NCBI GenBank assembly: GCA_030671005.1
Contig: DAOVAN010000003.1
Span: forward strand, 1-44,446
Source of the DNA: Caldifarciminota bacterium
Lineage (GTDB): Bacteria; Hydrothermota; Tepidihabitantia; SM23-42
DNA: 44,446 nucleotides
Reading direction: 5' to 3'
Part shown: positions 27,606 through 36,437 of the stretch, in pieces
Position numbering within the stretch: the stretch's first letter is position 1
Layout: every line of letters begins with the position of its first letter
Made by a program: the position numbers and the translations under genes
Notes under the pieces: generated by a model
Databases searched by the model: none
Seen by the model: the letters and a program-made list of their open reading frames with translations, nothing else
What the model was told of the DNA's origin: nothing

Positions 27606-28111
27606 TGCTGCAGCTACCCGTACTACTGCTAAACCAGAACTACGAACCCCTTACGATCCTCAAAGTCAAAAGAGCAATCGCCCTGCTGATACTAGGCAAG
27701 GTGGATATGATAGAAAAGGAAGATGGAAGGGTCTTGCATGCCGTCACCTTGACCTACCGTGTACCGTCAGTAATCAGATTGAGATACTACGTGCACATAA
27801 AGCGGAAAGAAATCTCTCTCACCAAGAAGAACATCATCAAAAGAGATAATCATCAGTGTCAGTACTGTGGCAAGAGAACGGGTCTGATGACTGCAGACCA
27901 CATCTTGTCCAAAGCACTAGGCGGCGATGAATCATGGGAAAACCTTGTTTGTGCCTGCCATGAGTGCAACAACAAGAAAGGGAATCAGAGTCTGAGGCAA
28001 GCGGATATGCATCTATCGAAGAAGCCAAGAAGGCCAAATTATTTTACTTTTGTGCTCACCGAATTCGGCACACCAAATATAAAGTGGCGTCCCTTTCTTT
28101 TTCAATGTTGA
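27605..28111 (+). CDS. HNH endonuclease family protein
   Basis: VLLLNQNYEPLTILKVKRAIALLILGK N-terminus; CQYCG…TADHILSKALGGDESWENLVCACHECNNKKGN HNH core. Confidence 0.9.
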   Translation: MLQLPVLLLNQNYEPLTILKVKRAIALLILGKVDMIEKEDGRVLHAVTLTYRVPSVIRLRYYVHIKRKEISLTKKNIIKRDNHQCQYCGKRTGLMTADHILSKALGGDESWENLVCACHECNNKKGNQSLRQADMHLSKKPRRPNYFTFVLTEFGTPNIKWRPFLFQC

Positions 28112-28129
28112 TTTGCGTGTAGTGCCATT

Positions 28130-29419
28130 TTGTTGAACAACATAATCTTCTCGATACTTCTGCTGTCTAATCAAGAATTGACAGTTGAAATCACAGGTAA
28201 CGTTTTTTTTTCCTCGAAATACCTGCTGGGTGATATAGCAAGCATCAGCGATCAGAAGGCAGCCGAACGGCTAATAGCGGATATCTTGGATGAATACAAC
28301 AACGCTGGATTCCCCTTCTGCACAATATTGCCGGAGTTCCAATATGATGATGACAGACCAGCCAGGCTACTCCTGACCATCGAAGAGGGACAAAGAGTCA
28401 TCATTGAAGAGCTACTGCTCAGATCAGATGGCAATACCGACGTCAATGCCGCGAGGAGAATAGCTAGCTTCAAGCGGGGTGAACACTTCTCCTCAAAGAC
28501 ACTCGCGTTTGCCAAGAAAAGATTGATGAGCACGAATGCCTTCGAGCGCATCGGTGAGCGAGTCGTAGATCGAGACGGCAAGTACTATTTGCTTTTTTCT
28601 TTAATCGAGAAGGAGAGCGATATTCTATCCGTATTTGGATCACTGAGCGGCACGGAAATCGAATTTGGGGCATCCTTCTCGTCGTTCAACCTCTTGGGCA
28701 CGCTTCGTCAACTGAATTTCAACTACGAGTACCAGAGACTCTTCTCTCTCCAGTTTCGCGAACCTGTCCTCATCGCACCAGCAATGCTCGATGCCGATTT
28801 CGCTATTTGGACTTATGATACCGCGAGACTGATTGAAGGGCATATCCGGTTCTTCGCACCGGTCGGCGAACTCTTCAATATTACCCTGCTTTCGGGAATC
28901 GAATACGTCAATTATTACGAAAACGATACGGTAACCTATCAGAGTTCGGACAATCTGCTGGGCATCGGAATGGGCTTTGACTACCAATCGACGAACTGGT
29001 CTAACCTACAAACCCTACACCTCGATTACCTTTTCCGGGATGACGATCGCTTGCGAGTAGAGTATGACGGTGAGTTGATGATCTACAAGTTTTTGGCCAG
29101 CCTGCATTACCATCGCGTACAAACCGACTCCTTAGAATTTTTCGATTACATACGGGTCGGTGGCGTGAAAAATCTAAGAGGCTACCTGGAAGACGAATTC
29201 CTGATCGCGCGTGCCTTATGGCTCAATCTCGAGTATCACCGTCTGCCTGTTTTTCCCCTCATCGACATTGCGCGTCTCGATGGTGAGTTGTTCTACGCAT
29301 ATGGTCTTGGTCTTGATGCTCGATCCAATTATGCTGATGCCTCAATTGTCATCGCCTGGCCAAGAGGGGGAACATGGCGCGATGGAAAATTGCACCTGAC
29401 ATTCGCAAGAGGCTTCTGA
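28130..29419 (+). CDS. Omp85/TamA-like outer-membrane barrel protein
   Basis: POTRA-like N-terminus (VEITGNVFFSSKYLL), barrel with GGVKNLRGYLEDEF (VRGF-like motif), ends in FARGF. Probable TTG start. Confidence 0.75.
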   Translation: MLNNIIFSILLLSNQELTVEITGNVFFSSKYLLGDIASISDQKAAERLIADILDEYNNAGFPFCTILPEFQYDDDRPARLLLTIEEGQRVIIEELLLRSDGNTDVNAARRIASFKRGEHFSSKTLAFAKKRLMSTNAFERIGERVVDRDGKYYLLFSLIEKESDILSVFGSLSGTEIEFGASFSSFNLLGTLRQLNFNYEYQRLFSLQFREPVLIAPAMLDADFAIWTYDTARLIEGHIRFFAPVGELFNITLLSGIEYVNYYENDTVTYQSSDNLLGIGMGFDYQSTNWSNLQTLHLDYLFRDDDRLRVEYDGELMIYKFLASLHYHRVQTDSLEFFDYIRVGGVKNLRGYLEDEFLIARALWLNLEYHRLPVFPLIDIARLDGELFYAYGLGLDARSNYADASIVIAWPRGGTWRDGKLHLTFARGF

Positions 29420-29489
29420 TGCGTGGAAAGAACGTGCATACCTTTTGTCCATGGGTCACAACGAAACAACATTTGCGATTTCTTGACTG

Positions 29490-29517
29490 TTGCAAAATCG
29501 CCAACTTTCGCTATAAT
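29490..29517 (+). promoter_or_regulatory. promoter of the Wzi-like gene
   Basis: TTGCAA (29490-29495), 16 bp, TATAAT (29512-29517). Confidence 0.55.
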
Positions 29518-29568
29518 TTCTGCAGATTACCGACGTTTCTTGACATGCGCTAAGCTAAGGAGGATACC

Positions 29569-30933
29569 ATGTTGTTACTCATATTGCTCGCTTACACGAT
29601 GCCATTGGATTCACCCATCATGGAAGAGGTTGAATATCTACAACTACGAGGGCTCTTCGATCTGCCTTCCATGAAACCTTATGATACAGAATGGATCATC
29701 AGCCAGGTGGATGAAATACTGATCACGGACATTATTCTCAACGATATCGATAAGAAAACCATTTCCTACTTTTCACCCCTGTTAGTCAAGGACCCGGATT
29801 TCTCTTATCTCGTACATTTAGCCGGTGTTTATCAGAATGAACCTGAATTATACGGTGGATATTTCGACGAGCGATTGGGCGGGAAAATCATAAAGCACGT
29901 CAAGTACGCACATGGTATGAGATTCACCCGCGCCAATGAGATCGACAGCCTCGGGCCGACGCCCTGGAACGACTTTCAGGTTTATCTAAACGAAGGGCTC
30001 ATGCGCCTCGATTTCGATAAGGTAATGTTCGACTTCGGTCGCCGTGATGTTCTGCTGGGGCCAGGCGACATGCATAGTCTTCTCTTTTCCCCTGACCGGC
30101 AAGCATACGATGGCTTCTTCATGCAAATACCCGCGCGCTACTATGAATTCCACGGCATCTTCACAGTTCTAGACGCCGCCGAGTCCCGGTTCTTGTCCGT
30201 GCATCGTCTCGGCCTGAATCTGGAACGTTTTCTGAAAATCGGATTTTCAGAAGCAATTCTCTTCAGCGGATCACTCGAGCCGATGTACTTGAATTTCTTC
30301 TTACCGTACTACCTCGCCCAGTGGGGCGGTGACCGTGACGACAACATAATGTGGTCAATAGATTTGCAATTGCGCATGTTCAATTCGATCCTCTACGCTG
30401 AACTGCTCATCGACGACTACATGTACGAAGACGACCCCAACAACTCCCATCCGCACAAACTCGCATATCAGGTGGGTTTGAAATCCTTGATCCTACATTC
30501 ATTGATCGCCAAGGTAAACTACACATCCGTCGATAAATGGGTGTATACCCATGATGTGGCAGCCAATGTGTATGAACGGAGTGGGCGCTGCCTCGGTTTC
30601 CCTCTGGGGAATGATGTCGACGAACTATCCTTTTCACTCCGTTACGAAAACAAGTACGGTGTGCGACCTCGCCTGGCTATTGACTACATCAGAAAGGGAG
30701 AAGGAAGCATCTATGTACCCTATGAAGAAGAAGGCGGTCCAGTGAATCCACCATTTCCGTCCGGCATAGTTGAAAAGATATTCGAGATAAAATGTGGTGT
30801 CGACTACACCTTCAAAAAGAGGTTTTACATAAAAACTGACGTGGGTAAAGTGTATAGGTATAATGAAGGCCACATATCAGGTAACGACCACGATGAATGG
30901 TTTTTTGACGCAGGCCTTTGGTTAATACTGTAG
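29569..30933 (+). CDS. capsule-assembly Wzi-like outer-membrane protein
   Basis: FDFGRRDVLLGPGDMHSLLFSPDRQAYDGFFMQIP…HRLGLNLERFLKIGFSEAILFSG pattern of Wzi-like proteins. Confidence 0.6.
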   Translation: MLLLILLAYTMPLDSPIMEEVEYLQLRGLFDLPSMKPYDTEWIISQVDEILITDIILNDIDKKTISYFSPLLVKDPDFSYLVHLAGVYQNEPELYGGYFDERLGGKIIKHVKYAHGMRFTRANEIDSLGPTPWNDFQVYLNEGLMRLDFDKVMFDFGRRDVLLGPGDMHSLLFSPDRQAYDGFFMQIPARYYEFHGIFTVLDAAESRFLSVHRLGLNLERFLKIGFSEAILFSGSLEPMYLNFFLPYYLAQWGGDRDDNIMWSIDLQLRMFNSILYAELLIDDYMYEDDPNNSHPHKLAYQVGLKSLILHSLIAKVNYTSVDKWVYTHDVAANVYERSGRCLGFPLGNDVDELSFSLRYENKYGVRPRLAIDYIRKGEGSIYVPYEEEGGPVNPPFPSGIVEKIFEIKCGVDYTFKKRFYIKTDVGKVYRYNEGHISGNDHDEWFFDAGLWLIL

Positions 30934-30964
30934 TATACTCACATAAACCAGCAACAACAATGGT

Positions 30965-32419
30965 TCAGTGCCGGAAATGGCGCAGGTGCGTGAATACCAT
31001 AGCGATGTCGTGCTCATCACATGCATCGATGACTTCCTGATCGCGCTTCGAGCCCCCAGGCTGTATCACTGCGGTCACACCACCCTTGGCTGCAGTATCA
31101 ATACCATCCCTGAAAGGAAAGAATGCATCCGAAGCCATTACAATACCCGCACTCCGGCTAACCGATTGCCGGAGCGCTATTTCGACTGCCCCTACTCGTG
31201 ATGTTTGCCCAGCACCGATGCCTACTGTTCTGCCCTTGATCGCAAAGACCACGGAATTGGATTTCGCCCACTTCACTACCTTCCAGGCAAACTTCAGCGC
31301 TGTGGTTTCATAGTCATCCGGAGGTCTTTTCGTCACGACCTCCCAATCCTTAAGGTCGGCTCGATCCCGTTCCTGCACGAGAATCCCCCCGAAGACGGGC
31401 CGGTAAACCACCGGTTTTATGAGCTCCGGATCCACTTCGACAATCCGCAGGTTCTTCTTCTTGCGTAGTATCTCAAGAGCTTGTTTCTCGTAGCCGGGAG
31501 CGATAACTACCTCAAAGAAATGCTTAATGATGAGCTCAGCCGCATCCGGCTCCAGCTTTCGGTTCAGACCAATTATACCCCCGAATGCTGATATTGAATC
31601 AGCCATATAGGCACGCTCGAATGCCTCCTGTTGCGTATTGCCAACCGCAACGCCGCATGGTGTCTGATGTTTTATGACCGCGCAGGAAATATCATCGGTG
31701 AATTCATTCGCCGCGCCAAAAGCGACATCAGCGTCAAGAATATTGTTATATGATATCTCCTTACCACCGTGTATTCTGAAACTATCTTCATGAAGCCGAT
31801 TCAGATAGAATGCCGCCTTCTGATGCGGATTCTCTCCGTAGCGCATGGGTATGAATTTTTCTGCAGCGGCTGCGAAGTATTTTCGGGATGCGAAGTCCGG
31901 CGTGAAATGCTCGGCAATAATCGCATCGTACCAGGCAATGTAATCGAGTGATTTTTTCGCCAATCCGAGCCTGTATTCTTCATCCGCCACGTCCCGTTTC
32001 AAAATGTCACCCACCTCTTTGTACTGCTCAGGATCGTATACTACACACACCTGTTTGTAATTCTTAGCGCCAGCCCGGAGCAGCGTCACACCACCGATAT
32101 CGATATACTCAATCATCTCATCTAATGACTTCGCCTTTTGCGCGAAAAAGGGATAGAGATTGCAGACCACCAGTCCGATTTCCCCTGTTTCAAGGATTTC
32201 GCTTGCGATACGCTGGCTCAGGGTCTTGACGCGCTCGCTCTCCGAGCCACCCGTGTAATCAGATATCTTGGTTGCCTCTACCCCATTATCACCCAGCAAT
32301 TTCTGAGTGCCTCCGGTCGCGATGATCTCGAACTTCAAATCCTGCAATGCTTTTGCAAATTCGACTATTCCTTCTTTGTTGGCAACTGATATAAGTACCT
32401 TTTTGTTGATCTTGCTCAT
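30965..32419 (-). CDS. purH: bifunctional AICAR formyltransferase / IMP cyclohydrolase
   Basis: ATGGTQKLL, VVCNLYPF, MRYGENPHQKAAFY, IKHQTPCGVA, DAFFPFRDGID. Confidence 0.96.
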   Translation of the reverse strand: MSKINKKVLISVANKEGIVEFAKALQDLKFEIIATGGTQKLLGDNGVEATKISDYTGGSESERVKTLSQRIASEILETGEIGLVVCNLYPFFAQKAKSLDEMIEYIDIGGVTLLRAGAKNYKQVCVVYDPEQYKEVGDILKRDVADEEYRLGLAKKSLDYIAWYDAIIAEHFTPDFASRKYFAAAAEKFIPMRYGENPHQKAAFYLNRLHEDSFRIHGGKEISYNNILDADVAFGAANEFTDDISCAVIKHQTPCGVAVGNTQQEAFERAYMADSISAFGGIIGLNRKLEPDAAELIIKHFFEVVIAPGYEKQALEILRKKKNLRIVEVDPELIKPVVYRPVFGGILVQERDRADLKDWEVVTKRPPDDYETTALKFAWKVVKWAKSNSVVFAIKGRTVGIGAGQTSRVGAVEIALRQSVSRSAGIVMASDAFFPFRDGIDTAAKGGVTAVIQPGGSKRDQEVIDACDEHDIAMVFTHLRHFRH

Positions 32420-32420
32420 T

Positions 32421-33614
32421 TTACGCTCCATATTTTTTTAGTTTCAATGCATTGGCGAGTAGCAAGGGCATGATATCCATCGATCGCAGCTTGCCGAGAG
32501 TACCCACGGCGCAGTTCCTCTCGGTGAAGCGCTTCTTTTCTGGAAAAATGTACTGGGAATACAAGAGCAGGGGATTAGGATGCCACGAATGTGAGTGTAG
32601 TATTGTAGGTGTTGAGTGATCTGATGTTATACATAAAACATCCGGTTTCAGACTGACAATAGTGGGCAGAATCTTATCAAATTCCTCTACCGATTTCACC
32701 TTCTGCGGTTGATCGCCATCCTCACCTGCTTTATCCGGACCCTTGATATGCATGAAGAAGAAATTGTAATTTATGAAATTCTCTTTGAGTGTCTTCAACT
32801 CATCGACTACTGTTTCGCCGGTCTTCAATATTTTCATACCAACCAAGGTGGCGAGACCCCGATACATCGGATACGTCGCGATCGCTGCGGCGTTCAACCC
32901 ATAACGTTCTGTCATTGGTTGAAGATTTGGGTTTCTGGCATAACCTCTCAAAAGCACGTAGTTGGTATCCTTCTCATCCCGTAGCACCTCGGTAGACTTC
33001 TCGATGAAAGCATTGATGACCTCGGCAGCTCTCCGGGCCTCTTCTTGCTTGGCTTCGGCGAACACCGGCTTGAGATTATCTTTCTGCGGATCAGCATCAG
33101 AGAGGTGTTCTGAAAGTCCTGCACCAACGAACTTCACAACGAATCTGTGCTCTTTTGCCGGCATTACTACAACTGGTATTTGTTGGATTTCCTTGATTGC
33201 AGCTCCGAGCTTCTTGCACAGTCTCGCACATTCCTTTGTCGAGATCCTACCAGCCCGGCGGTCAACAATAACACCATTTCTTATTGTCGCGAAATTGGCA
33301 CGTGCCGCGAGGTCACGCTCTCCCACGTCCATCTCTATGCCCAGAGCTTCGAGAACACCGCGTCCAATCTGAATCCTTATCGGATCGTAGCCAAACAGGG
33401 CGAGGTGAGACGGGCCACTGCCCGGAGTGATGCCTGATGAAATGGGGATGGTGAGTCCGAAACTGCTCCTCTTCGCCAACTTATCAAGGTTTGGTGTCTT
33501 GGCGATTTCCAGTGCCGTCTTCTCAGGGGCAGGCAGATCACCCAAGCCATCCATGACAATAAGGATTATCTTCTTCTCATTCTTGTTCAACAACTCATGC
33601 AGGATATCTACCAT
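32421..33614 (-). CDS. apgM: 2,3-bisphosphoglycerate-independent phosphoglycerate mutase, archaeal type
   Basis: [51 protein letters not shown] before ATG at 33614. Confidence 0.9.
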   Translation of the reverse strand: MVDILHELLNKNEKKIILIVMDGLGDLPAPEKTALEIAKTPNLDKLAKRSSFGLTIPISSGITPGSGPSHLALFGYDPIRIQIGRGVLEALGIEMDVGERDLAARANFATIRNGVIVDRRAGRISTKECARLCKKLGAAIKEIQQIPVVVMPAKEHRFVVKFVGAGLSEHLSDADPQKDNLKPVFAEAKQEEARRAAEVINAFIEKSTEVLRDEKDTNYVLLRGYARNPNLQPMTERYGLNAAAIATYPMYRGLATLVGMKILKTGETVVDELKTLKENFINYNFFFMHIKGPDKAGEDGDQPQKVKSVEEFDKILPTIVSLKPDVLCITSDHSTPTILHSHSWHPNPLLLYSQYIFPEKKRFTERNCAVGTLGKLRSMDIMPLLLANALKLKKYGA

Positions 33615-33636
33615 GCTCTCCCCTTTCATCATGCAA

Positions 33637-33664
33637 ATATTAGCCGAAATTAATGCCAAGTCAA
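33637..33664 (-). promoter_or_regulatory. apgM-purH promoter
   Basis: Minus strand TTGACT (33664-33659), 16 bp, TAATAT (33642-33637). Confidence 0.6.
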
Positions 33665-33678
33665 GCAACACCAAGTAT

Positions 33679-33925
33679 TGGGGTCAAATCTAAACATTTG
33701 ACATGTACTCCATGATTTTCGCTCCAAGCTCATCATGGTGCCAGCATATTACACAACCTGGCATGTTTCCAATGTGTACCTTAGAACACGCGTCATATCA
33801 CAACTGCACCAAAAGCCGATTTTATATCAAACGGAATTGTAAAGTGTTTAGCTGAGTTCTGGAGGAACGAAGTCCCGCTACATTATTGAAATAGGAAGGA
33901 ACACGAGATCGGGGATTTGACCCCA
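33679..33925. mobile_element. putative short non-autonomous/relic element with GGGGTCA-type terminal inverted repeats
   Basis: 12-bp perfect inverted termini TGGGGTCAAATC (33679-33690) and GATTTGACCCCA (33914-33925), abutting the lipA stop codon. Confidence 0.5.
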
Positions 33926-34792
33926 CTAATCGAATATTTCGCCAGCGTGATACGATGAACGGACCAAAGGCCCACTGATCACGTACCTAATACCAATAGC
34001 CTGCCCAACTTTTCTCAACTCGTCAAACTCAGCAGGCGCATAATATTTCTGAACAGGAAGGTGCTTCCTCGTGGGCTGTAGATACTGGCCGATCGTGACA
34101 ATATCCACACCGACATTTTTCAAATCATGAAGGGTTTCTGTAATTTCCTTTTCCTCTTCACCCAGGCCCACCATAAACCCGCTTTTTGTCAGAATATTCT
34201 TGTCCAATTCCTTACATTTTTCCAGAACATCCAGGGATTTCTCATACCCACACCTTCGGTCGCGGATATATGGAGTTAATCTTCTTACTGTCTCCACATT
34301 ATGACCAATCACGTAAGGCTTGGCATCGATTATTCTCTGTAAGTAATGGAGGCCGCCCTCAAAATCAGGGATGAGTACCTCAACCCTTGTCTTCGGATTT
34401 ATCTTCTTAATTCCCTTTATCGTATTCGCGTAGTGGTGACTACCAAAATCCTCTAAATCATCGCGGTCAACCGAGGTAATCACAACGTATTGTAGACCCA
34501 AAGTCTTCACGACTTGCGCAACATGCTGCGGTTCATCCGGGTCTAACAGCCCTTGCGGATTCCCGGTCGCCACTGCGCAGAACCGGCACGCACGAGTGCA
34601 GACTTTACCAAGTATCATGACTGTAGCGCTCTTTTTGTTCCAACACTCTCCGATATTTGGACAACGGGCTTCCTGGCATACAGTCGAGAGATTGTGTTTA
34701 TTCAATATCTTGTATATTGATTTGTATTCATCTCCCGAGGGAATTTTGATTTTGAGCCAGTCTGGTTTTTTCAAATAATCTCTTCTGAACAT
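33926..34792 (-). CDS. lipA: lipoyl synthase
   Basis: Auxiliary cluster CQEARCPNIGECW and radical-SAM CTRACRFC. Confidence 0.96.
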   Translation of the reverse strand: MFRRDYLKKPDWLKIKIPSGDEYKSIYKILNKHNLSTVCQEARCPNIGECWNKKSATVMILGKVCTRACRFCAVATGNPQGLLDPDEPQHVAQVVKTLGLQYVVITSVDRDDLEDFGSHHYANTIKGIKKINPKTRVEVLIPDFEGGLHYLQRIIDAKPYVIGHNVETVRRLTPYIRDRRCGYEKSLDVLEKCKELDKNILTKSGFMVGLGEEEKEITETLHDLKNVGVDIVTIGQYLQPTRKHLPVQKYYAPAEFDELRKVGQAIGIRYVISGPLVRSSYHAGEIFD

Positions 34793-35430
34793 GTCTTGCT
34801 GATATCCTGGTTGAATACCTTACCGAACTTTATGATGATGCTTTTCTTGACCTCATCCATCGAGATTTCTCTACCCAGTATCTGCTGCATTGACGTCATT
34901 TCAACATTTTTCAGGCCGCAGGGAACGATAAGATCGAAATAGGCTAAGTCGGTATTAACATTCAACGCAAAGCCATGAAAACTCACCCATCTCTTCACCG
35001 CGACACCGACCGAGCAGATCTTACCTTTCTCTGTCCACACCCCGATCATCTTTTCTCTCTTCTCCGCCTTTATGTCAAAATCGACGAGGGTCGCGATGAT
35101 GCTTTCTTCAATCTTCGAGATGAAGGGTTTGATGCCCGCGAGTCCGTCCCTGACATTGAATATGGGATAACCAACGAGCTGCCCCGGACCATGATAAGTT
35201 GCATCACCCCCGCGTTCAATATGATAAAAGTCAACACCTTTCTCCCTCAAAAAATGGACCGGGAAGAGCACATTATCCTGTTGCCCGCTCTTGCCCATGG
35301 TTATGACCGGGTTATGCTCCACAAGGACCAAAGTATTGGGTACCCTGTTATTCACCCGCTTCTCATGAATGGCCCGCTGCAGATCCCATGTTTCCTTGTA
35401 ATCCTTACGGTCTAAATCGAGAATATTCAC
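34771..35430 (-). CDS. lipB: lipoyl(octanoyl) transferase
   Basis: LVEHNPVITMGKSG, RGGDATYHGPGQLVGYPI, KRWVSFHGFALNVNTDL; GTG start. Confidence 0.95.
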   Translation of the reverse strand: MNILDLDRKDYKETWDLQRAIHEKRVNNRVPNTLVLVEHNPVITMGKSGQQDNVLFPVHFLREKGVDFYHIERGGDATYHGPGQLVGYPIFNVRDGLAGIKPFISKIEESIIATLVDFDIKAEKREKMIGVWTEKGKICSVGVAVKRWVSFHGFALNVNTDLAYFDLIVPCGLKNVEMTSMQQILGREISMDEVKKSIIIKFGKVFNQDISKTCSEEII

Positions 35431-35461
35431 GCTTTTTTCTTAATGTTTTGTTGCTAACTCG

Positions 35462-35719
35462 CTACTTCTTGTCGACTGTGGCACTGATGGGAATAGGTTT
35501 GATGGGCGGTCGGTATGTCGGCTGCACGACTTTCTCAATTGGGACATTGAGTTCCCGGGAGATTATCTTGGCGATGTGCCTACGGCACCCTTTGCCCTGA
35601 CAGAGTCCCATGGTCACTCTGAGAATTCTTTTGAGGTCATCAATGGTATGATAGCCCTCATGAATTTTCTGAACAATCTCTTGCTCGGTAATGTCCTCGC
35701 AACGACAAATTATTTTCAT
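35462..35719 (-). CDS. BFD-like [2Fe-2S]-binding protein
   Basis: CRCEDITEQEIVQKIHEG…DDLKRILRVTMGLCQGKGC. Confidence 0.85.
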   Translation of the reverse strand: MKIICRCEDITEQEIVQKIHEGYHTIDDLKRILRVTMGLCQGKGCRRHIAKIISRELNVPIEKVVQPTYRPPIKPIPISATVDKK

Positions 35720-35724
35720 AATCT

Positions 35725-35752
35725 ATTCTATTCAATATTGTACCGGAGTCAA
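35725..35752 (-). promoter_or_regulatory. promoter of the BFD-lipB-lipA operon (leaderless)
   Basis: Minus strand TTGACT (35752-35747), 16 bp, TAGAAT (35730-35725); ATG 5 nt later. Confidence 0.65.
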
Positions 35753-35813
35753 GAAATACCAAGTCGTCGATTATTTGCTGCCCTGCATCTAAATACCCGG
35801 TTGATTTCGGTAC

Positions 35814-35851
35814 TAGTCTGGTATTCTGGTACTTACCAGAATACCAGACTA
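35814..35851. promoter_or_regulatory. perfect 18-bp inverted repeat in a divergent promoter region (candidate operator)
   Basis: TAGTCTGGTATTCTGGTA-ct-TACCAGAATACCAGACTA. Confidence 0.7.
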
Positions 35852-35913
35852 CCCATACGATCTGACCATCCTGACTGTATCATACCCATACCAAGGATCG
35901 ATCTTGAGCCGTG

Positions 35914-35941
35914 TTGACTACACTATTTTTTTGTATATGAT
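35914..35941 (+). promoter_or_regulatory. ferredoxin promoter (leaderless)
   Basis: TTGACT (35914-35919), 16 bp, TATGAT (35936-35941); ATG at 35949, 7 nt later. Confidence 0.6.
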
Positions 35942-35948
35942 ATGGTGT

Positions 35949-36395
35949 ATGAATACAGAGGTTTCCACAGAACGCAGAAAGAAAGGGCCGTATGTGGTCA
36001 TCGAGTGTCCGGAAAAGATACCATGTGATCCATGTGTTGATGCGTGCCCGAATGAGGCAATATCAATACCCGGCTCGATAATCGAATTACCAGAAATCGA
36101 CTATGATAAATGCACCGGGTGTCTGGTCTGCATCCCGAGATGTCCAGGACTGGCAATATTCGTGGTCGACGAAACGCCCAAGGATCATTCAATCATTTAC
36201 ATTCCATATGAAATGTTACCAAGACCCAAGAAGGGTGACACAGCAAAGGGACTGGACCGTGAAGGAAAAGAACGATGCGAAGTTGAAATAATAAAGGTCA
36301 TAGACGCAAAGAAATTTGACCGCTGCGCGATCGTCGGCTTTTCCGTACCCAGAGATTTAGCTCAAGAAATCAAGGCGATTAAACTAAGAGAGTAA
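35949..36395 (+). CDS. 2x[4Fe-4S] ferredoxin-domain protein
   Basis: IECPEKIPCDPCVDACPNEAISI and CTGCLVCIPRCPGLAIFV. Confidence 0.88.
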   Translation: MNTEVSTERRKKGPYVVIECPEKIPCDPCVDACPNEAISIPGSIIELPEIDYDKCTGCLVCIPRCPGLAIFVVDETPKDHSIIYIPYEMLPRPKKGDTAKGLDREGKERCEVEIIKVIDAKKFDRCAIVGFSVPRDLAQEIKAIKLRE

Positions 36396-36437
36396 CCTTT
36401 TGCGCGCAAATCTTGTCTAAACAAATGAGGTGAAAAA

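Noticed and set aside
33679-33925. Intact transposase or toxin gene in the element
   Set aside because: Only a ~35-aa open stretch lies between stops; no complete ORF with a recognisable domain.
35814-35851. Rho-independent terminator
   Set aside because: The hairpin lies between divergent promoters, not after a gene, and has no T-tract; operator or repeat is more likely.
35576-35917. 113-aa + strand ORF across the divergent region
   Set aside because: It overlaps the BFD gene antisense and translates the palindrome; no family resemblance.
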